Positions 25,962 through 34,160 of a stretch of 64,000 nt of DNA are shown here, in pieces. The translations under genes and the position numbers were made by a program. This stretch comes from Zhenpiania hominis (lineage in GTDB: Bacteria; Bacillota; Clostridia; Peptostreptococcales; Anaerovoracaceae): positions 124,001 to 188,000 of the forward strand of contig NZ_JACRYT010000002.1 in NCBI RefSeq assembly GCF_014333425.1. Direction: 5' to 3'. Every line of letters starts with the position of its first letter. Position 1 is the stretch's first letter. The notes beneath the pieces are model-generated. The model was not told the DNA's origin. It saw only the letters and a program-made list of their open reading frames with translations, and did not search any database.

Positions 25962-27881
25962 TTACATTACCTTCTGAAACATATGGCGCACCTTGTCCAG
26001 GCGGCTGTTTGGACGGCGGGGCTGGATGACCGGCTGACCGACAGCGGCCTGATATCCTTTCAGCTCTGTAAGGCATACGCTCCGCCCGTTGGTGTAAAAG
26101 GCCAGATCAGTACGGTATGCCTGTATACAGCGGGCGGGAATCTCGCCAGTAAAGACAACTTCATCCTTTTTTACCTGGGCCGTTTCGATGGTGGCACAGT
26201 ATTTCGGTGCATCATGATAAGCCCTGGAAAGGTATTCCTGGGGCGCATAGAGGATGAAGGAGAGATAAGGTTCCAGCAGCTGCGTCCCCGATTCCTTCAA
26301 TGCCTGTTCCAATACAATCGGGGCCAATGAGCGGAAGTCCGCCGGCGTGCTGACCGGACTGTAATAAAGCCCGTATTCAAAGCAAATCTTACAGTCCGTT
26401 ACGTTCCAGCCGAACAAGCCCTGCTCCAGCCCGTAACGGATACCATCCCTGACAGCGTTTTGAAAACTCTGGTTCAAGTATCCCAGCGAAACCCGGCTCT
26501 CGTATTGTACACCGGAGCCAAGCGAGAGTGGTGTAACAGACAGTCCTATGGATGCCCAAAACGGGTTGGGCGGCACCTCGATATGGATGGTGTGGCTGGC
26601 TGCTTTGAGCGGCCGCTCCATATAAATGACGGAGGGTTCCTTTACCACTGTTTCAAGCTTGTATTTTTCCGACAGCAAAGCGGAAACAACCTCCAACTGC
26701 ACCCGGCCCAAAAAAGAAAGAATGATCTCATGGGTGATGGAATCCACTTCGCAACGCAAAAGCGGGTCAGTATCCGCAAGTTGCGTAAGAGCGTCCAGCA
26801 GCCGTTCTCTTTGCGCTGCCGTTTTCGGCGCAATCGTCGTCCGCAGCATGGGGAGGGGGTCCTCGCGCCACCTTTTACGAGGGAGCCGGGTTTGGTCCCC
26901 TAATACATCGTTTAACCTCACGCTGTCGCTGGGAAGGATAACAATTTCACCCTGATAAGCGGTGTCTGTCCGAACAATTTCCCCTTTGGATGGAATACGC
27001 ATCTCTGTGATTTTCAGCTTTTCTCTCCCGGCCAGGGCCACCGTATCCCGCAGGCGCAGCGTTCCGCTGTATAACCGTAGATAGACACGCCGCTGGCCGC
27101 AATCGGTGTACTCAACCTTGAAAACGCTGCCGCATAGGGCGGCGCCCCCCTGTTCCCCAATCGGTTGGAACAGCCCTGTCACCGCATCCATCAACGGTTG
27201 AATGCCAAGGCCATTTTTGGCGCTGCCATGATAGACTGGGAACAGGGAGGCGTCTTGAACCCGCTGCTGTTCCTCCCGCGCAAGTTTTTCCCGGCTGATT
27301 GGTTCTCCTGCGATATACTTTTCCAATAATTCATCGTTATTTTCGATGACCGCATCCCATGCTTCTATGTCGGTATTTTCCTCCAGGACTATTTCCGGGG
27401 ACAGCGACACCGTCTGCTTGATGATAATATCGGCGGAGAGCTTATCCCGAACAGACTGAACCACGCTCTGCAAATCAACGCCAGCCTGGTCGATCTTGTT
27501 GATAAAGATAACGGTGGGAATGTTCATTTTCCGCAGGGCATGGAACAGAATACGGGTCTGGGCCTGCACGCCATCTTTAGCGGAGATCACCAAGATGGCC
27601 CCATCTAAAACAGCCAAAGAGCGGTACACCTCCGCCAAAAAATCCATGTGGCCGGGCGTATCCACAATGTTAACTTTACATCTGTGCCACTGGAAGGAAG
27701 TGACTGCCGCTTGAATGGTAATCCCACGCTGCCGCTCCAAAAACATGGTGTCCGTCCTCGTTGTCCCTTTTTCGACGCTCCCCGGTTCTGAAATGGCTCC
27801 GCTGGCATATAGCAGGCTCTCCGTCAAGGTCGTCTTTCCAGCGTCTACATGGGCAAGAATGCCAATATTGATTATTTTCAT
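25962..27881 (-). CDS. tet(W): Tetracycline resistance ribosomal protection protein Tet(W)
   Basis: A 639-aa EF-G-like GTPase that removes tetracycline from the ribosome. G1 is AHVDAGKT (about 10-17), G3 DTPGH near 74, G4 NKID near 128. Length and sequence fit Tet(W) as I know it, rather than Tet(M), Tet(O) or Tet(32); an allele name needs alignment. AGGAGG lies 8 bases upstream. The gene has a Tet(M)-type leader peptide and attenuator hairpin upstream, so expression is likely induced by drug-stalled ribosomes. It is the main cargo of IME-A. Confidence 0.95.
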   Translation of the reverse strand: MKIINIGILAHVDAGKTTLTESLLYASGAISEPGSVEKGTTRTDTMFLERQRGITIQAAVTSFQWHRCKVNIVDTPGHMDFLAEVYRSLAVLDGAILVISAKDGVQAQTRILFHALRKMNIPTVIFINKIDQAGVDLQSVVQSVRDKLSADIIIKQTVSLSPEIVLEENTDIEAWDAVIENNDELLEKYIAGEPISREKLAREEQQRVQDASLFPVYHGSAKNGLGIQPLMDAVTGLFQPIGEQGGAALCGSVFKVEYTDCGQRRVYLRLYSGTLRLRDTVALAGREKLKITEMRIPSKGEIVRTDTAYQGEIVILPSDSVRLNDVLGDQTRLPRKRWREDPLPMLRTTIAPKTAAQRERLLDALTQLADTDPLLRCEVDSITHEIILSFLGRVQLEVVSALLSEKYKLETVVKEPSVIYMERPLKAASHTIHIEVPPNPFWASIGLSVTPLSLGSGVQYESRVSLGYLNQSFQNAVRDGIRYGLEQGLFGWNVTDCKICFEYGLYYSPVSTPADFRSLAPIVLEQALKESGTQLLEPYLSFILYAPQEYLSRAYHDAPKYCATIETAQVKKDEVVFTGEIPARCIQAYRTDLAFYTNGRSVCLTELKGYQAAVGQPVIQPRRPNSRLDKVRHMFQKVM

Positions 27882-27919
27882 GTGATTGTCCTCCTTTTAC
27901 AGCCCGAAAGGGCACAAAA

Positions 27920-27954
27920 ATCCCCAGCAGTAAAATACTTTTACCACTGGGGAT
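27920..27954 (-). terminator. Attenuator hairpin in the tet(W) leader
   Basis: On the minus strand ATCCCCAGTGGTAAAA pairs with TTTTACTGCTGGGGAT (two mismatches), followed by a TTTTT run, 39 bases before the tet(W) start. The 5-prime arm overlaps the end of the leader peptide, as in tet(M) attenuation: ribosome progress over the leader would decide whether it forms. Confidence 0.85.
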
Positions 27955-27985
27955 TATAATTTGCGGACATACACATATACAGCAT
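27941..27985 (-). CDS. tet(W) leader peptide
   Basis: A 14-codon open frame, MLYMCMSANYNPQW, ending in TAA inside the attenuator stem. It is the same kind of peptide as the tet(M) leader. It acts in cis: stalled or slowed ribosomes would change folding of the downstream hairpin. AATAGGTG upstream is a weak ribosome binding site. Confidence 0.8.
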   Translation of the reverse strand: MLYMCMSANYNPQW

Positions 27986-28514
27986 ACACCTATTTGTGAC
28001 TGCTGTTTTTTTGGATATGTCAAAATTGATAAGGCAAAAGTATTCTTAAATTGGGTACAAAAAATCAAGCCCCCACAAAAGGAACTATCATAATCCTTTG
28101 TTCCCACTATTTGATTATAGTTTTATTTAAGAATACCTTGCCGCATATTTTTTACTCCTTTTCTGGAATGAAGCTATTATATCACATCAGTTTTAGGAAA
28201 GCAAGTACCTAAAAGAAATTTTTCTTCCCCTTATATGTAACAATCATACCGGCTTCCTAGCGTTCAGAATGTTTTCTGCTGTCTGCTGTGGTGTTTGGTT
28301 GGAATTGTCCAACCAAAAGCCGATCCGTGGTGTTGTCTGCATTTTACTAAATACAAATTCAATGTATACAGAAAGATATAAGGAGTGGGAGGGATTCCGC
28401 CGTAGTTGGCATTGTAGGAAAATCCAAAAGTTTAGATTTTCCCACAATGCTTATCTTTTGGTCTTTGGTTCGGAATAGTGTAGTGCTGGCGGTCTATCTC
28501 TTGTTTTCGGTTGC
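27986..28514 (-). promoter_or_regulatory. tet(W) promoter region and right end of IME-A
   Basis: A TTGACA lies about 45 bases upstream of the leader ATG on the minus strand; no matching -10 at 17 bases is obvious. The block TATTCTTAAAT recurs nearby. Further right, TTGGTTGGA-ATTG-TCCAACCAA (28295-28316) is a perfect 9-bp hairpin. The minus frame 28244-28447 ends FWLDNSNQTPQQTAENIL and may be the tail of a lost P-loop kinase gene; otherwise no gene is seen. Confidence 0.45.
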
Positions 28515-28533
28515 TTGCTTCCTTACCGTACAT
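28515..28533 (-). repeat. IME-A terminal inverted repeat, right
   Basis: On the minus strand ATGTACGGTAAGGAAGCAA, matching the left-end copy at 15 of 19 positions and lying 5 bases inside the TTTGC core. Confidence 0.7.
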
Positions 28534-28538
28534 GAGCA

Positions 28539-28663
28539 TTTGCGCCCGGATTGTCGTTGCCGTAACCCTCCATGAGGTTAATGGCACCCCAAATGCCAAG
28601 ACCTGCGCCAAGCGCGATAACCAAAGTCTGCAATACACCAACTGCGCTGTTGAAAAACTCCAT
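28539..28663 (-). pseudogene. Maff2 gene, 5-prime fragment (split by IME-A)
   Basis: Starts MEFFNSAVGVLQTLVIALGA with a GAGG site, first hydrophobic helix about 7-30, then NLMEGYGNDNPGA, after which four IME-derived residues and a stop (28523) follow. The 3-prime part is at 17271-17366. Maff2-type proteins are small hydrophobic T4SS components between VirD4 and TrbL, in the place of the VirB2 pilin. The break lies in the loop between the two helices, so neither fragment should work. Confidence 0.9.
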
Positions 28664-28726
28664 ATAAACCTCGCTTTCTGCCGCTGTGCGGCTCAAAAAA
28701 AGTTGTTGAAAATGAAAATGCCGCCG

Positions 28727-29559
28727 TTATTCCTCGGCGGCTGCGTCCTCGTCGGACAAATCTATTTCGTATATGTCAAAGGCTTCATCGGGCTTTACGA
28801 TTGCCGGACGGGTAGACATATACCGTTCCACGTCAAAAGCGTTTCTTTTGTCGAAGTCGGAAAGGTATTTGTAGTTCGGGTGTTTCGTGATGTCGTATTT
28901 GTCGCTTAAAAAGGGACGCACACCGCGTAGCTGCAAAATACATTTCCCACCGTCCATAACTGCTATTTCGTCCTGTGTCATCAGCTCCTTTCCTAATTTT
29001 TGATAAGTAAGTCCATGAGAAACCTGCGTGCCGCGATTTTCGGAAGTATTGAAACTGTCGATTGTTTCCCGTCCCAAGTTATCCGAAATATCCTTTGCAT
29101 TTTTCCCACGTCCTCCCAAAAACAAGGTGCTGTCGGCATTATCAAGTATGATTTCTGCCGCGTCCTTGTAAATGGCTTTTAGTTGGCTCTGCGATTGCAG
29201 AATGATAGAAGCGGACATTTCCCTGCTGCGAATGGTCGCAATTAACTTATCAAAGCGGGGTATCTGCCCGATGTTGGCAAATTCATCAAGCAAAAACCGG
29301 ACATGAATAGGCAATTTGCCGTTGTATTCGTTGTCCGCTTTATCACAAAGCAAATTGAAAAGCTGCGATTGCAGAATAGCGATAACAAAATTAAAGGTGT
29401 CGTCGGTATCGCTCATTATGAGGAAAAGCGCGGTTTTCCTGTCGCCCAATGTATCAAGTTCCAATTCATCATAGGACATGAGTTCCCGGAGTTCCTCTAT
29501 ATCAAAAGGGGCAAGACGCGCACCGCAAGAAATAAGGATTGATTTTGCCGTTTTGCCCG
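28727..29559 (-). pseudogene. virD4: virD4 gene, 3-prime fragment (split by IME-B)
   Basis: Reads from KTAKSILISCGARLAPF through MSYDELELDTLGDR to the stop. It contains Walker B (RFLLDEFANIGQ) and the C-terminal VirD4/TcpA features but no Walker A, which lies in the 5-prime fragment at 44499-45454. Joining the two at the shared CCCG gives KLAAG-KTAKS without frame change. A downstream ATG at 29479 could allow a short protein but it would lack the nucleotide-binding site. It is followed by the Maff2 start after 63 bases. Confidence 0.92.
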
Positions 29560-29574
29560 AAACGAGTTGTCAAG

Positions 29575-29587
29575 GACTTTTTAATCA
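29575..29587 (+). repeat. IME-B terminal inverted motif, left
   Basis: GACTTTTTAATCA lies 15 bases inside the core; the right end has GACTTCTTAATCA in inverted orientation (44469-44481). Likely a recombinase recognition element. Confidence 0.6.
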
Positions 29588-29611
29588 AATTCACAAAAAA
29601 GCTACAAAAAA

Positions 29612-29643
29612 AGTGCCAGAAGCACTTTCATGCTCCTGACACT
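29612..29643 (-). terminator. Terminator at the left end of IME-B
   Basis: AGTGCCAGAAGCA pairs with TGCTCCTGACACT (two mismatches) around a 6-base loop, followed on the minus strand by a T7 run. It lies 14 bases after the last IME-B gene and would stop transcription before the virD4 fragment. Confidence 0.85.
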
Positions 29644-29656
29644 CAGGCGGGTGGGG

Positions 29657-30028
29657 TTACTTTTCCCCGGCAAGGATTTTTTTGCAAACGGTCTGGTATT
29701 CCGGCAACCGTTCAAGGAAGGGCTGCCAGCGCCGCTTTATCTCGGCCAATTCCAGAGGGTCGGCGGTCTGTTCGGTGTGGTCGTTGCCGGTCATCTGCAA
29801 CACATCCATCGACACTTCGGAAAACAGTATCCGGGCAAGCTGCTCGGCGGTATAGACGATTACATTCTCCGCAATATACCGCTTCTCCGCGCCGATTTTC
29901 AGCAGCAGGTAGCCCAGCTTGTCAGACCAGAACCATTCCAGATACGGGCTTTCCCGGATGTAGTCGGCAAACACCGCGTAAACCCTCTCAATCTCTTTCT
30001 TTTCCGTTTCTTCGTACAGCATTTCCAT
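29657..30028 (-). CDS. Unknown IME-B protein
   Basis: A 123-aa, acidic, mainly helical protein with aromatic clusters (YLEWFWSDKLGYLLLKIG at about 29-46). AAGGAGG precedes ATGGAAATG, so the third codon (MLYEETEKK) is an equally good start with better spacing. It is the last gene of the Rep-DnaC-TnpW run in IME-B. I do not recognise the family. Confidence 0.7.
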   Translation of the reverse strand: MEMLYEETEKKEIERVYAVFADYIRESPYLEWFWSDKLGYLLLKIGAEKRYIAENVIVYTAEQLARILFSEVSMDVLQMTGNDHTEQTADPLELAEIKRRWQPFLERLPEYQTVCKKILAGEK

Positions 30029-30100
30029 GTCCTCCTTGGCTAAAAGTTTTGGTGTGTACCATCATCAGTTTAACACAAGGCGGCTGGCTTTATCAGCCGG

Positions 30101-30292
30101 TCACATCTGCTGTATCTCGTTTTTGAGCATACGCTTGATTTTGTCGCTCATGGTTTCGGTGCTGGTATCACTGAAATGGACGCGCACCTTGTAGGTGGTC
30201 TTGCCGATTTTCTTTACCAGCGCGGGGGCGTCCTCCGGCGCTCTGGCCGGAGTGGTGTTTGCGGTCTGCATGGTACGGGTTTCTTCGCTCAT
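30101..30292 (-). CDS. TnpW-family small protein of IME-B
   Basis: A 63-aa protein; core IGKTTYKVRVHFSDTSTETM then DKIKRMLKNEI, equivalent to 19561-19755 of IME-A and in the same place after the DnaC-like gene. The start at 30292 has a GAAAGGAG site. Function unknown. Confidence 0.78.
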   Translation of the reverse strand: MSEETRTMQTANTTPARAPEDAPALVKKIGKTTYKVRVHFSDTSTETMSDKIKRMLKNEIQQM

Positions 30293-30335
30293 GGCGCTCC
30301 TTTCTCCGGGCGGGGCTGCTCCGTCCGGCAAAAAA

Positions 30336-31199
30336 TTACTCATGCTTACGGTTCACAATGTCTTTCGCCGCCTGTTTGGTGGCCCCAGCGTTTTCCTCCC
30401 GGAAGTTCTTCCCGGCAAAGAGGATCGGGGCGCACCGTTCCAGGATACGGTCATAGATGCGGGCGTGGGCCAGGTCGGGCGGGTTCTTGAGTTCAGCCAG
30501 CTTCAGGTTGGTGGTGATTATCATGGGCCTGCGGCTGCGGTAGCGGCTGTCAATGACGAAAAACATCTGCTCCATCGCATACTCGGTACTGCGCTCCACA
30601 CCCAAATCGTCAATGATGAGCAGGTCGTACTCGTCAAAGCTGGCGATAAAGTCGGCCCTGTCCTGGTCGAACATCCCTGTCAGGCGGTTCAGGATGGTGG
30701 GAAAGTTCGTCATCAGCACCGGCACATCCCGGTCAAGCAGGGCGTTGGCGATACAACCGGCGAAAAAGGACTTGCCGGTTCCCACATCCCCAAACAGAAG
30801 CAGGCCGGTGTTGTTTCGGTATGCCTCCTTCCAGTTCTCCACATAGGCGCGGGCCTTGTCCATCAGAGGATTTTGGCCGTTATCGTTGGCAAAGGTGTAG
30901 TCGTACAGATAGCGGTCTTGCAGGCCCTGGGCCTTCCGGCGCTTGATACGCTCCATGCGGCGCTGCCGTTCCTCAGCGGCCTTGCGCTGTTCCTCGGCCT
31001 CCCGCTGGCACTGGCAGATACAGCGGGGCATGAAGTAGCCAGGTTTCCCAAACCTCGGCACAACGGTCTGTCTCTGGCCGCCGCACTTCTTACAGTGAAT
31101 GAGGCCGTCTGCCGGGTCTATGTACTCGTCCCCGGCCAGCTCCACGCCGGCGGCTGCCTTGTCAATCAGCGCCCGGATTTCTGCGGTAATCTCAATCAT
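30336..31199 (-). CDS. DnaC-like helicase loader ATPase of IME-B
   Basis: A 287-aa AAA+ ATPase with a zinc-binding start (CKKCGG ... CICQCQ), Walker A GDVGTGKSFFAG at about residue 140, and Walker B LLIIDDLG near 198. It is co-linear with the IME-A protein (19770-20612) and overlaps the Rep stop by 4 bases. It should load helicase at the IME-B origin. Confidence 0.88.
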   Translation of the reverse strand: MIEITAEIRALIDKAAAGVELAGDEYIDPADGLIHCKKCGGQRQTVVPRFGKPGYFMPRCICQCQREAEEQRKAAEERQRRMERIKRRKAQGLQDRYLYDYTFANDNGQNPLMDKARAYVENWKEAYRNNTGLLLFGDVGTGKSFFAGCIANALLDRDVPVLMTNFPTILNRLTGMFDQDRADFIASFDEYDLLIIDDLGVERSTEYAMEQMFFVIDSRYRSRRPMIITTNLKLAELKNPPDLAHARIYDRILERCAPILFAGKNFREENAGATKQAAKDIVNRKHE

Positions 31200-31948
31200 A
31201 CGGTTTCATCCTCCTTTACGCTGTAATCCCGATTGCGAGAGGACGGGGCTGCTTTCCTGGCGTCCTCACCGGCCCAGCGCCGGATGGTGGCGGCATGGCT
31301 CTGATACCGCTTGCCGGTAGAAGCCATGTACTCGGACAGCTTTTCGATGTACTGGCCCCATATCGTGGGAAAGCTGGCCTGTAAGTCTGCCAGTTCCTCG
31401 TCTGTCAGGAAAACATTCTGGTAACGGCCATAGGCGCGGGCGCCCTCACTCTCTCTATTCTCTATACTCTTATCTCTAATATCTAATCTCTTATCTCTAA
31501 TCTCTGGTGGACAAATGTCCCCCCGGCTATATGGTGGACAAATGTCCGCCCCGCCGGATGGGAGCAGCTTTTGACGCTTCAATCGCATACGCTCTTTCTT
31601 TTTCCGTTCCCCCTCGGTAGAGGACTGGCCGATCAGCAGTTGGATGTCGGCCATGTAGTAAGCCCCATCGGTCAAAATCTCCACAAGGCCAAATTCAAGG
31701 AACACCTTCAAGGCCCGTTCCACCGTCCCCACCTGATGGCGGGTAAAGGTGGCGATGGTCTGGGGCGTGTGGGGCAAATGGTCATTGAGCATGAGGATAC
31801 CGCCGCTTTTGAGTGACATGAGATACATTTTCAGCAGCAGATTGGAGTACAGCAGGCCATCCTGCATACTCTCCAAAATAACCATCGTTTCGCTGTTGTA
31901 AAAGTTTTCTTTCAGCTTGAGATAGTAATATTTTCGATTGTCTGACAT
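31196..31948 (-). CDS. Replication initiator of IME-B (phage replisome organizer type)
   Basis: A 250-aa protein. The N-terminus MSDNRKYYYLKLKENFYNSE is the mark of phage replisome organizer N-terminal domains; winged-helix features follow (TFTRHQVGTVERALKVFLE). The C-terminus (GRYQNVFLTDEELADLQ ... TIRRWAG) matches the IME-A initiator. A perfect AAGGAGG precedes the start at 31948; an in-frame ATG at 31987 encodes a 13-codon extension and is less likely. The middle of the gene carries repeats and an AT-rich purine run. Confidence 0.82.
   Translation of the reverse strand: MSDNRKYYYLKLKENFYNSETMVILESMQDGLLYSNLLLKMYLMSLKSGGILMLNDHLPHTPQTIATFTRHQVGTVERALKVFLEFGLVEILTDGAYYMADIQLLIGQSSTEGERKKKERMRLKRQKLLPSGGADICPPYSRGDICPPEIRDKRLDIRDKSIENRESEGARAYGRYQNVFLTDEELADLQASFPTIWGQYIEKLSEYMASTGKRYQSHAATIRRWAGEDARKAAPSSRNRDYSVKEDETV
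31505..31547. repeat. Direct repeat pair in the IME-B rep gene, iteron-like
   Basis: TGGTGGACAAATGTCC occurs at 31505-31520 and 31532-31547, 27 bases apart, each with the dyad GGACA-AA-TGTCC. Directly beside it, 31441-31504 is an AT-rich run with repeated CTTATCTCTAAT, like an unwinding element. The 27-base period also repeats the peptide DICPP, so protein-level repetition is not excluded. Confidence 0.55.
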
Positions 31949-32060
31949 GGGTTCCTCCTTGGGTTCGTTTTGGGCTTCTGTACGCATTTAGAGGGCCGTT
32001 TTGGGGGCCAGAGGATAAATCTATCAGGCCCCCAGCGACACCCTCGAAAAAGTCCTTAAT
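31949..32060 (-). promoter_or_regulatory. Conserved intergenic element before the IME-B rep gene
   Basis: It shares ordered blocks with 21404-21475 of IME-A (AAGG-CTTTTTCG, GGGTGTC, ATTTATCCT, CCCCC-AAACGG, TAAATGCG). The GGGGGCC/GGCCCCC pair here (32001-32036) can form a stem. No gene is seen. Confidence 0.5.
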
Positions 32061-32459
32061 TTACAAGGGGTTTTCGGCCCCTAAAGCGTGACACTTAGCC
32101 CTCTGTTTGCGCTTGCGCTGGGCGGCTTTGATACGCTTCATGCGTCCGGCACATTCCGGGCAGTATTTGGCCCGGTTGGAGCCGGGGGTGAACAGCGCCC
32201 CGCAGACGGCGCACCGTTTGGCGTCCAGGCGGTGGAACAGGGCCGTTTCCAGTTCCCTGTCCAGCGGCAGCACCGCCGCCCGGAACCACCGGCACAACAG
32301 GGAGTAGGAAATGGACTGGACGCAGACACATTCCTCCCCATCGTCCAGCGCGATACAGTTGCCACCGTCATAGTTGCAGCACTCATGTACCAGCCGCCGC
32401 GCTCTGCGGTACTGGCGGTAGTCCATGACGAGGATGGGTTCAGGCTTGCTTTTCTTCAT
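32061..32459 (-). CDS. Cysteine-rich VLP-type protein of IME-B
   Basis: A 132-aa paralogue of 6302-6670 and 21476-21862: CCNYDGGNC ... CVCVQSISYSLLC, AVLPLDREL, CAVCG ... YCPECAG, basic tail. The start at 32459 overlaps the upstream Cys-rich gene by 20 bases; its own ribosome site is weak, so coupling is likely. Function unknown. Confidence 0.8.
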   Translation of the reverse strand: MKKSKPEPILVMDYRQYRRARRLVHECCNYDGGNCIALDDGEECVCVQSISYSLLCRWFRAAVLPLDRELETALFHRLDAKRCAVCGALFTPGSNRAKYCPECAGRMKRIKAAQRKRKQRAKCHALGAENPL

Positions 32460-32616
32460 GCTGGCACTTCCCACACCCGCCGCAGTTGCCACAGCCCTGG
32501 CAGGCATGGGCCTCCGGCTCCGGGCCGGTAGGCGCGTCTGCCGGTTCCGGCTGCAAGAGGGCAAGGGGCAGGCGGATATTCAGGTGGACAGTGACGGGTA
32601 AAATAATCTGCTTCAT
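32440..32616 (-). CDS. Small protein with a Cys/Gly metal-binding tail
   Basis: A 58-aa protein: strand-rich start MKQIILPVTVHLNIRL, then a C-terminal cluster CQGCGNCGGCGKCQHE that should bind a metal. The start at 32616 has GGAAGGAG upstream. It sits between the relaxase and the VLP-type gene and overlaps the latter. I do not recognise the family. Confidence 0.65.
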   Translation of the reverse strand: MKQIILPVTVHLNIRLPLALLQPEPADAPTGPEPEAHACQGCGNCGGCGKCQHEEKQA

Positions 32617-32714
32617 AGGGCAATCTCCTTCCGTGAGTGAATGTTGACAGTTCTGTGCAAAGGGGTGTCGTGAAACGCGACGCACCTAAGGGGGGCGGCA
32701 AAACGCCGTACCCT

Positions 32715-34160
32715 TTACCGTTCCGGCCCCCGGTCATGGGACTTGTCCTGTCCCTGGCGGGCCAGTTGGTCGGCGGCCTTGCGGAGCCGTTCAACGGCTT
32801 TCAGTTCCTCCCGCATGGCTTTCATGTCGATGGTGTCCACCTGCTTCTGGGCGGTCAGCAGGTCGATCTCGCGCTGCCATGCCTTGGGGGTGATTTCCTC
32901 ACCGCTGTCCTTCAGTTCCTTCAGATACCGGGCCGCCGCATCATAGAGGATCAGTTCCCGGCTGTGGCGCTGCTCGAACAGTTCCCGTTTCTCCGGCTTT
33001 ACCTTGGCAAGCTGCTTGCGGATGGGCTTGTACTTGTTGTACTGCGCCCACATCTCCCCGCGCTCGGTGAGGGTGGCGATCCGGCGCTCGGCCTTGACGA
33101 TTTTCCCCCGCAGGTCATAGTAGCTGCTGTTCATCTCAGAGATTTTATCGTGGAGCTGCTGCATGGACTTGATTCCGTTTGCCTGCAAAAGGCTGAACAG
33201 GGCGGCGCTCTCCTGCAAAGCCCGGACTTTGCCGGTACGAGTGTCGGGCCGCTTGAGCTGCTGCTGGGCCTCCCACAAGTCCATCATGCTGGCCTGCTGG
33301 CTCTCCGGCTTCTCCGCCTCGGCTTTAGACCAGTTGTAGAGGCGGGTAATGCGGGCCTTGATTTCTTTGAGCAGTTTGTTATCGGCGGCGATCTGCCGGT
33401 TGACTTCTCCCTTGTCGGTGTGGATACCGCGTTTCTCCATCTGGCTGGCTGCTGGCCCCAGGTGGACAGAGGGGATTTTATCAATGCCCTGTCGCTTGTA
33501 GCTGCGGTGGTCTACCAGGGCGGGCTGACCGGCGGCCTCCAATGCCCGGTTGGTATAAGCCGCCCATGCCGCCCGCCAAATCTCCACATTCCCTTTGTCG
33601 TTCCAGTCGGTGGTGTCCTCCCGGTGGTTCTTCCAGCCGCCTTTCCCGTCCGGGATACGCTGGCCGTTCTCGTCCAGGTCGTATGCTTTGCGGCACTTCG
33701 CGCCCCATGCGCCATTTTCTTTCAGGGGCCGGACGGTCAGCATGATATGAACATGGGGGTTGCCGGTTCCCTTGTCATGGATGGCAAAATCGGCGCACAT
33801 CCCCTTGTCCACAAAGTTGTCCTTCACATAGGCCCGGACAAGGGCAAGCTGCTGTTCCCTGGACAGTTCGCGGGGCAAAGCTGCCTCGATCTCGCGGGCA
33901 AGCTGGCTGTCCCTGGCTTTCTCAATCTGCTCCACACTGTTCCAGAGGGTGGAGCGGTCTGCAAACTCCGGCGGGGCGTGGGCGGGCAGCATGATTTCCG
34001 CATGGACAACGCCGCTTTTCCGGGTGTAATCGTGGGTCAGGCCGTCCCATTCATTCGTCAGTTTGGTTCCGCTTCGGTAGGCGGCTGCGGCAACAGCGGA
34101 ACGGCCCTCGCTGCGCTTGATGATACTGACGGGAAAATGACAAAAATCTATGGGTGGCAC
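32715..34160 (-). CDS. MobA/MobL-type (MobQ) relaxase of IME-B
   Basis: About 481 aa. Opening PPIDFCHFPVSIIKRSEGRS and SAVAAAAYRSG are typical of MobA/MobL relaxases; the histidine motif GNPHVHIMLTV is at about residue 131; the C-terminal half is coiled coil. This is a different relaxase class from those of the ICE and IME-A. The start is uncertain: AAAGGAGGTG lies at the reading-frame opening and the first usable codon is the GTG at 34160 overlapping it; an ATA nine bases later has the ideal spacing. Confidence 0.88.
   Translation of the reverse strand: MPPIDFCHFPVSIIKRSEGRSAVAAAAYRSGTKLTNEWDGLTHDYTRKSGVVHAEIMLPAHAPPEFADRSTLWNSVEQIEKARDSQLAREIEAALPRELSREQQLALVRAYVKDNFVDKGMCADFAIHDKGTGNPHVHIMLTVRPLKENGAWGAKCRKAYDLDENGQRIPDGKGGWKNHREDTTDWNDKGNVEIWRAAWAAYTNRALEAAGQPALVDHRSYKRQGIDKIPSVHLGPAASQMEKRGIHTDKGEVNRQIAADNKLLKEIKARITRLYNWSKAEAEKPESQQASMMDLWEAQQQLKRPDTRTGKVRALQESAALFSLLQANGIKSMQQLHDKISEMNSSYYDLRGKIVKAERRIATLTERGEMWAQYNKYKPIRKQLAKVKPEKRELFEQRHSRELILYDAAARYLKELKDSGEEITPKAWQREIDLLTAQKQVDTIDMKAMREELKAVERLRKAADQLARQGQDKSHDRGPER

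Larger units (their letters stand above)
17362..28543. mobile_element. IME-A, mobilizable element carrying tet(W), inserted in the Maff2 gene
   Basis: About 11.2 kb bounded by a shared 5-base core TTTGC (17362-17366 and 28539-28543) and 19-base imperfect inverted ends. Contents from left to right: large serine recombinase, small ORF, TnpW-like protein, DnaC-like loader, Rep protein with iterons, Cys-rich protein, relaxase, MobC, HTH protein, sigma-like protein, methyltransferase, tet(W). It has relaxosome genes but no T4SS, hence mobilizable and not self-transmissible. Boundaries come from reconstruction of the Maff2 frame. Confidence 0.9.

Noticed and set aside
28432..28641. A 69-aa ORF on the minus strand
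   Set aside because: It is a shifted frame over the Maff2 5-prime fragment; the Maff2 frame has the ribosome site and the family sequence.
28727..29479. A functional short VirD4 starting at the ATG 29479
   Set aside because: It lacks Walker A and the membrane helices; the frame continues upstream to the IME-B border, so it is a gene fragment.
31441..31504. CRISPR or transposon terminal repeats in the TCTCTAAT-rich run
   Set aside because: Short simple-sequence repeats without spacers inside rep; better explained as an AT-rich origin or low-complexity coding region.
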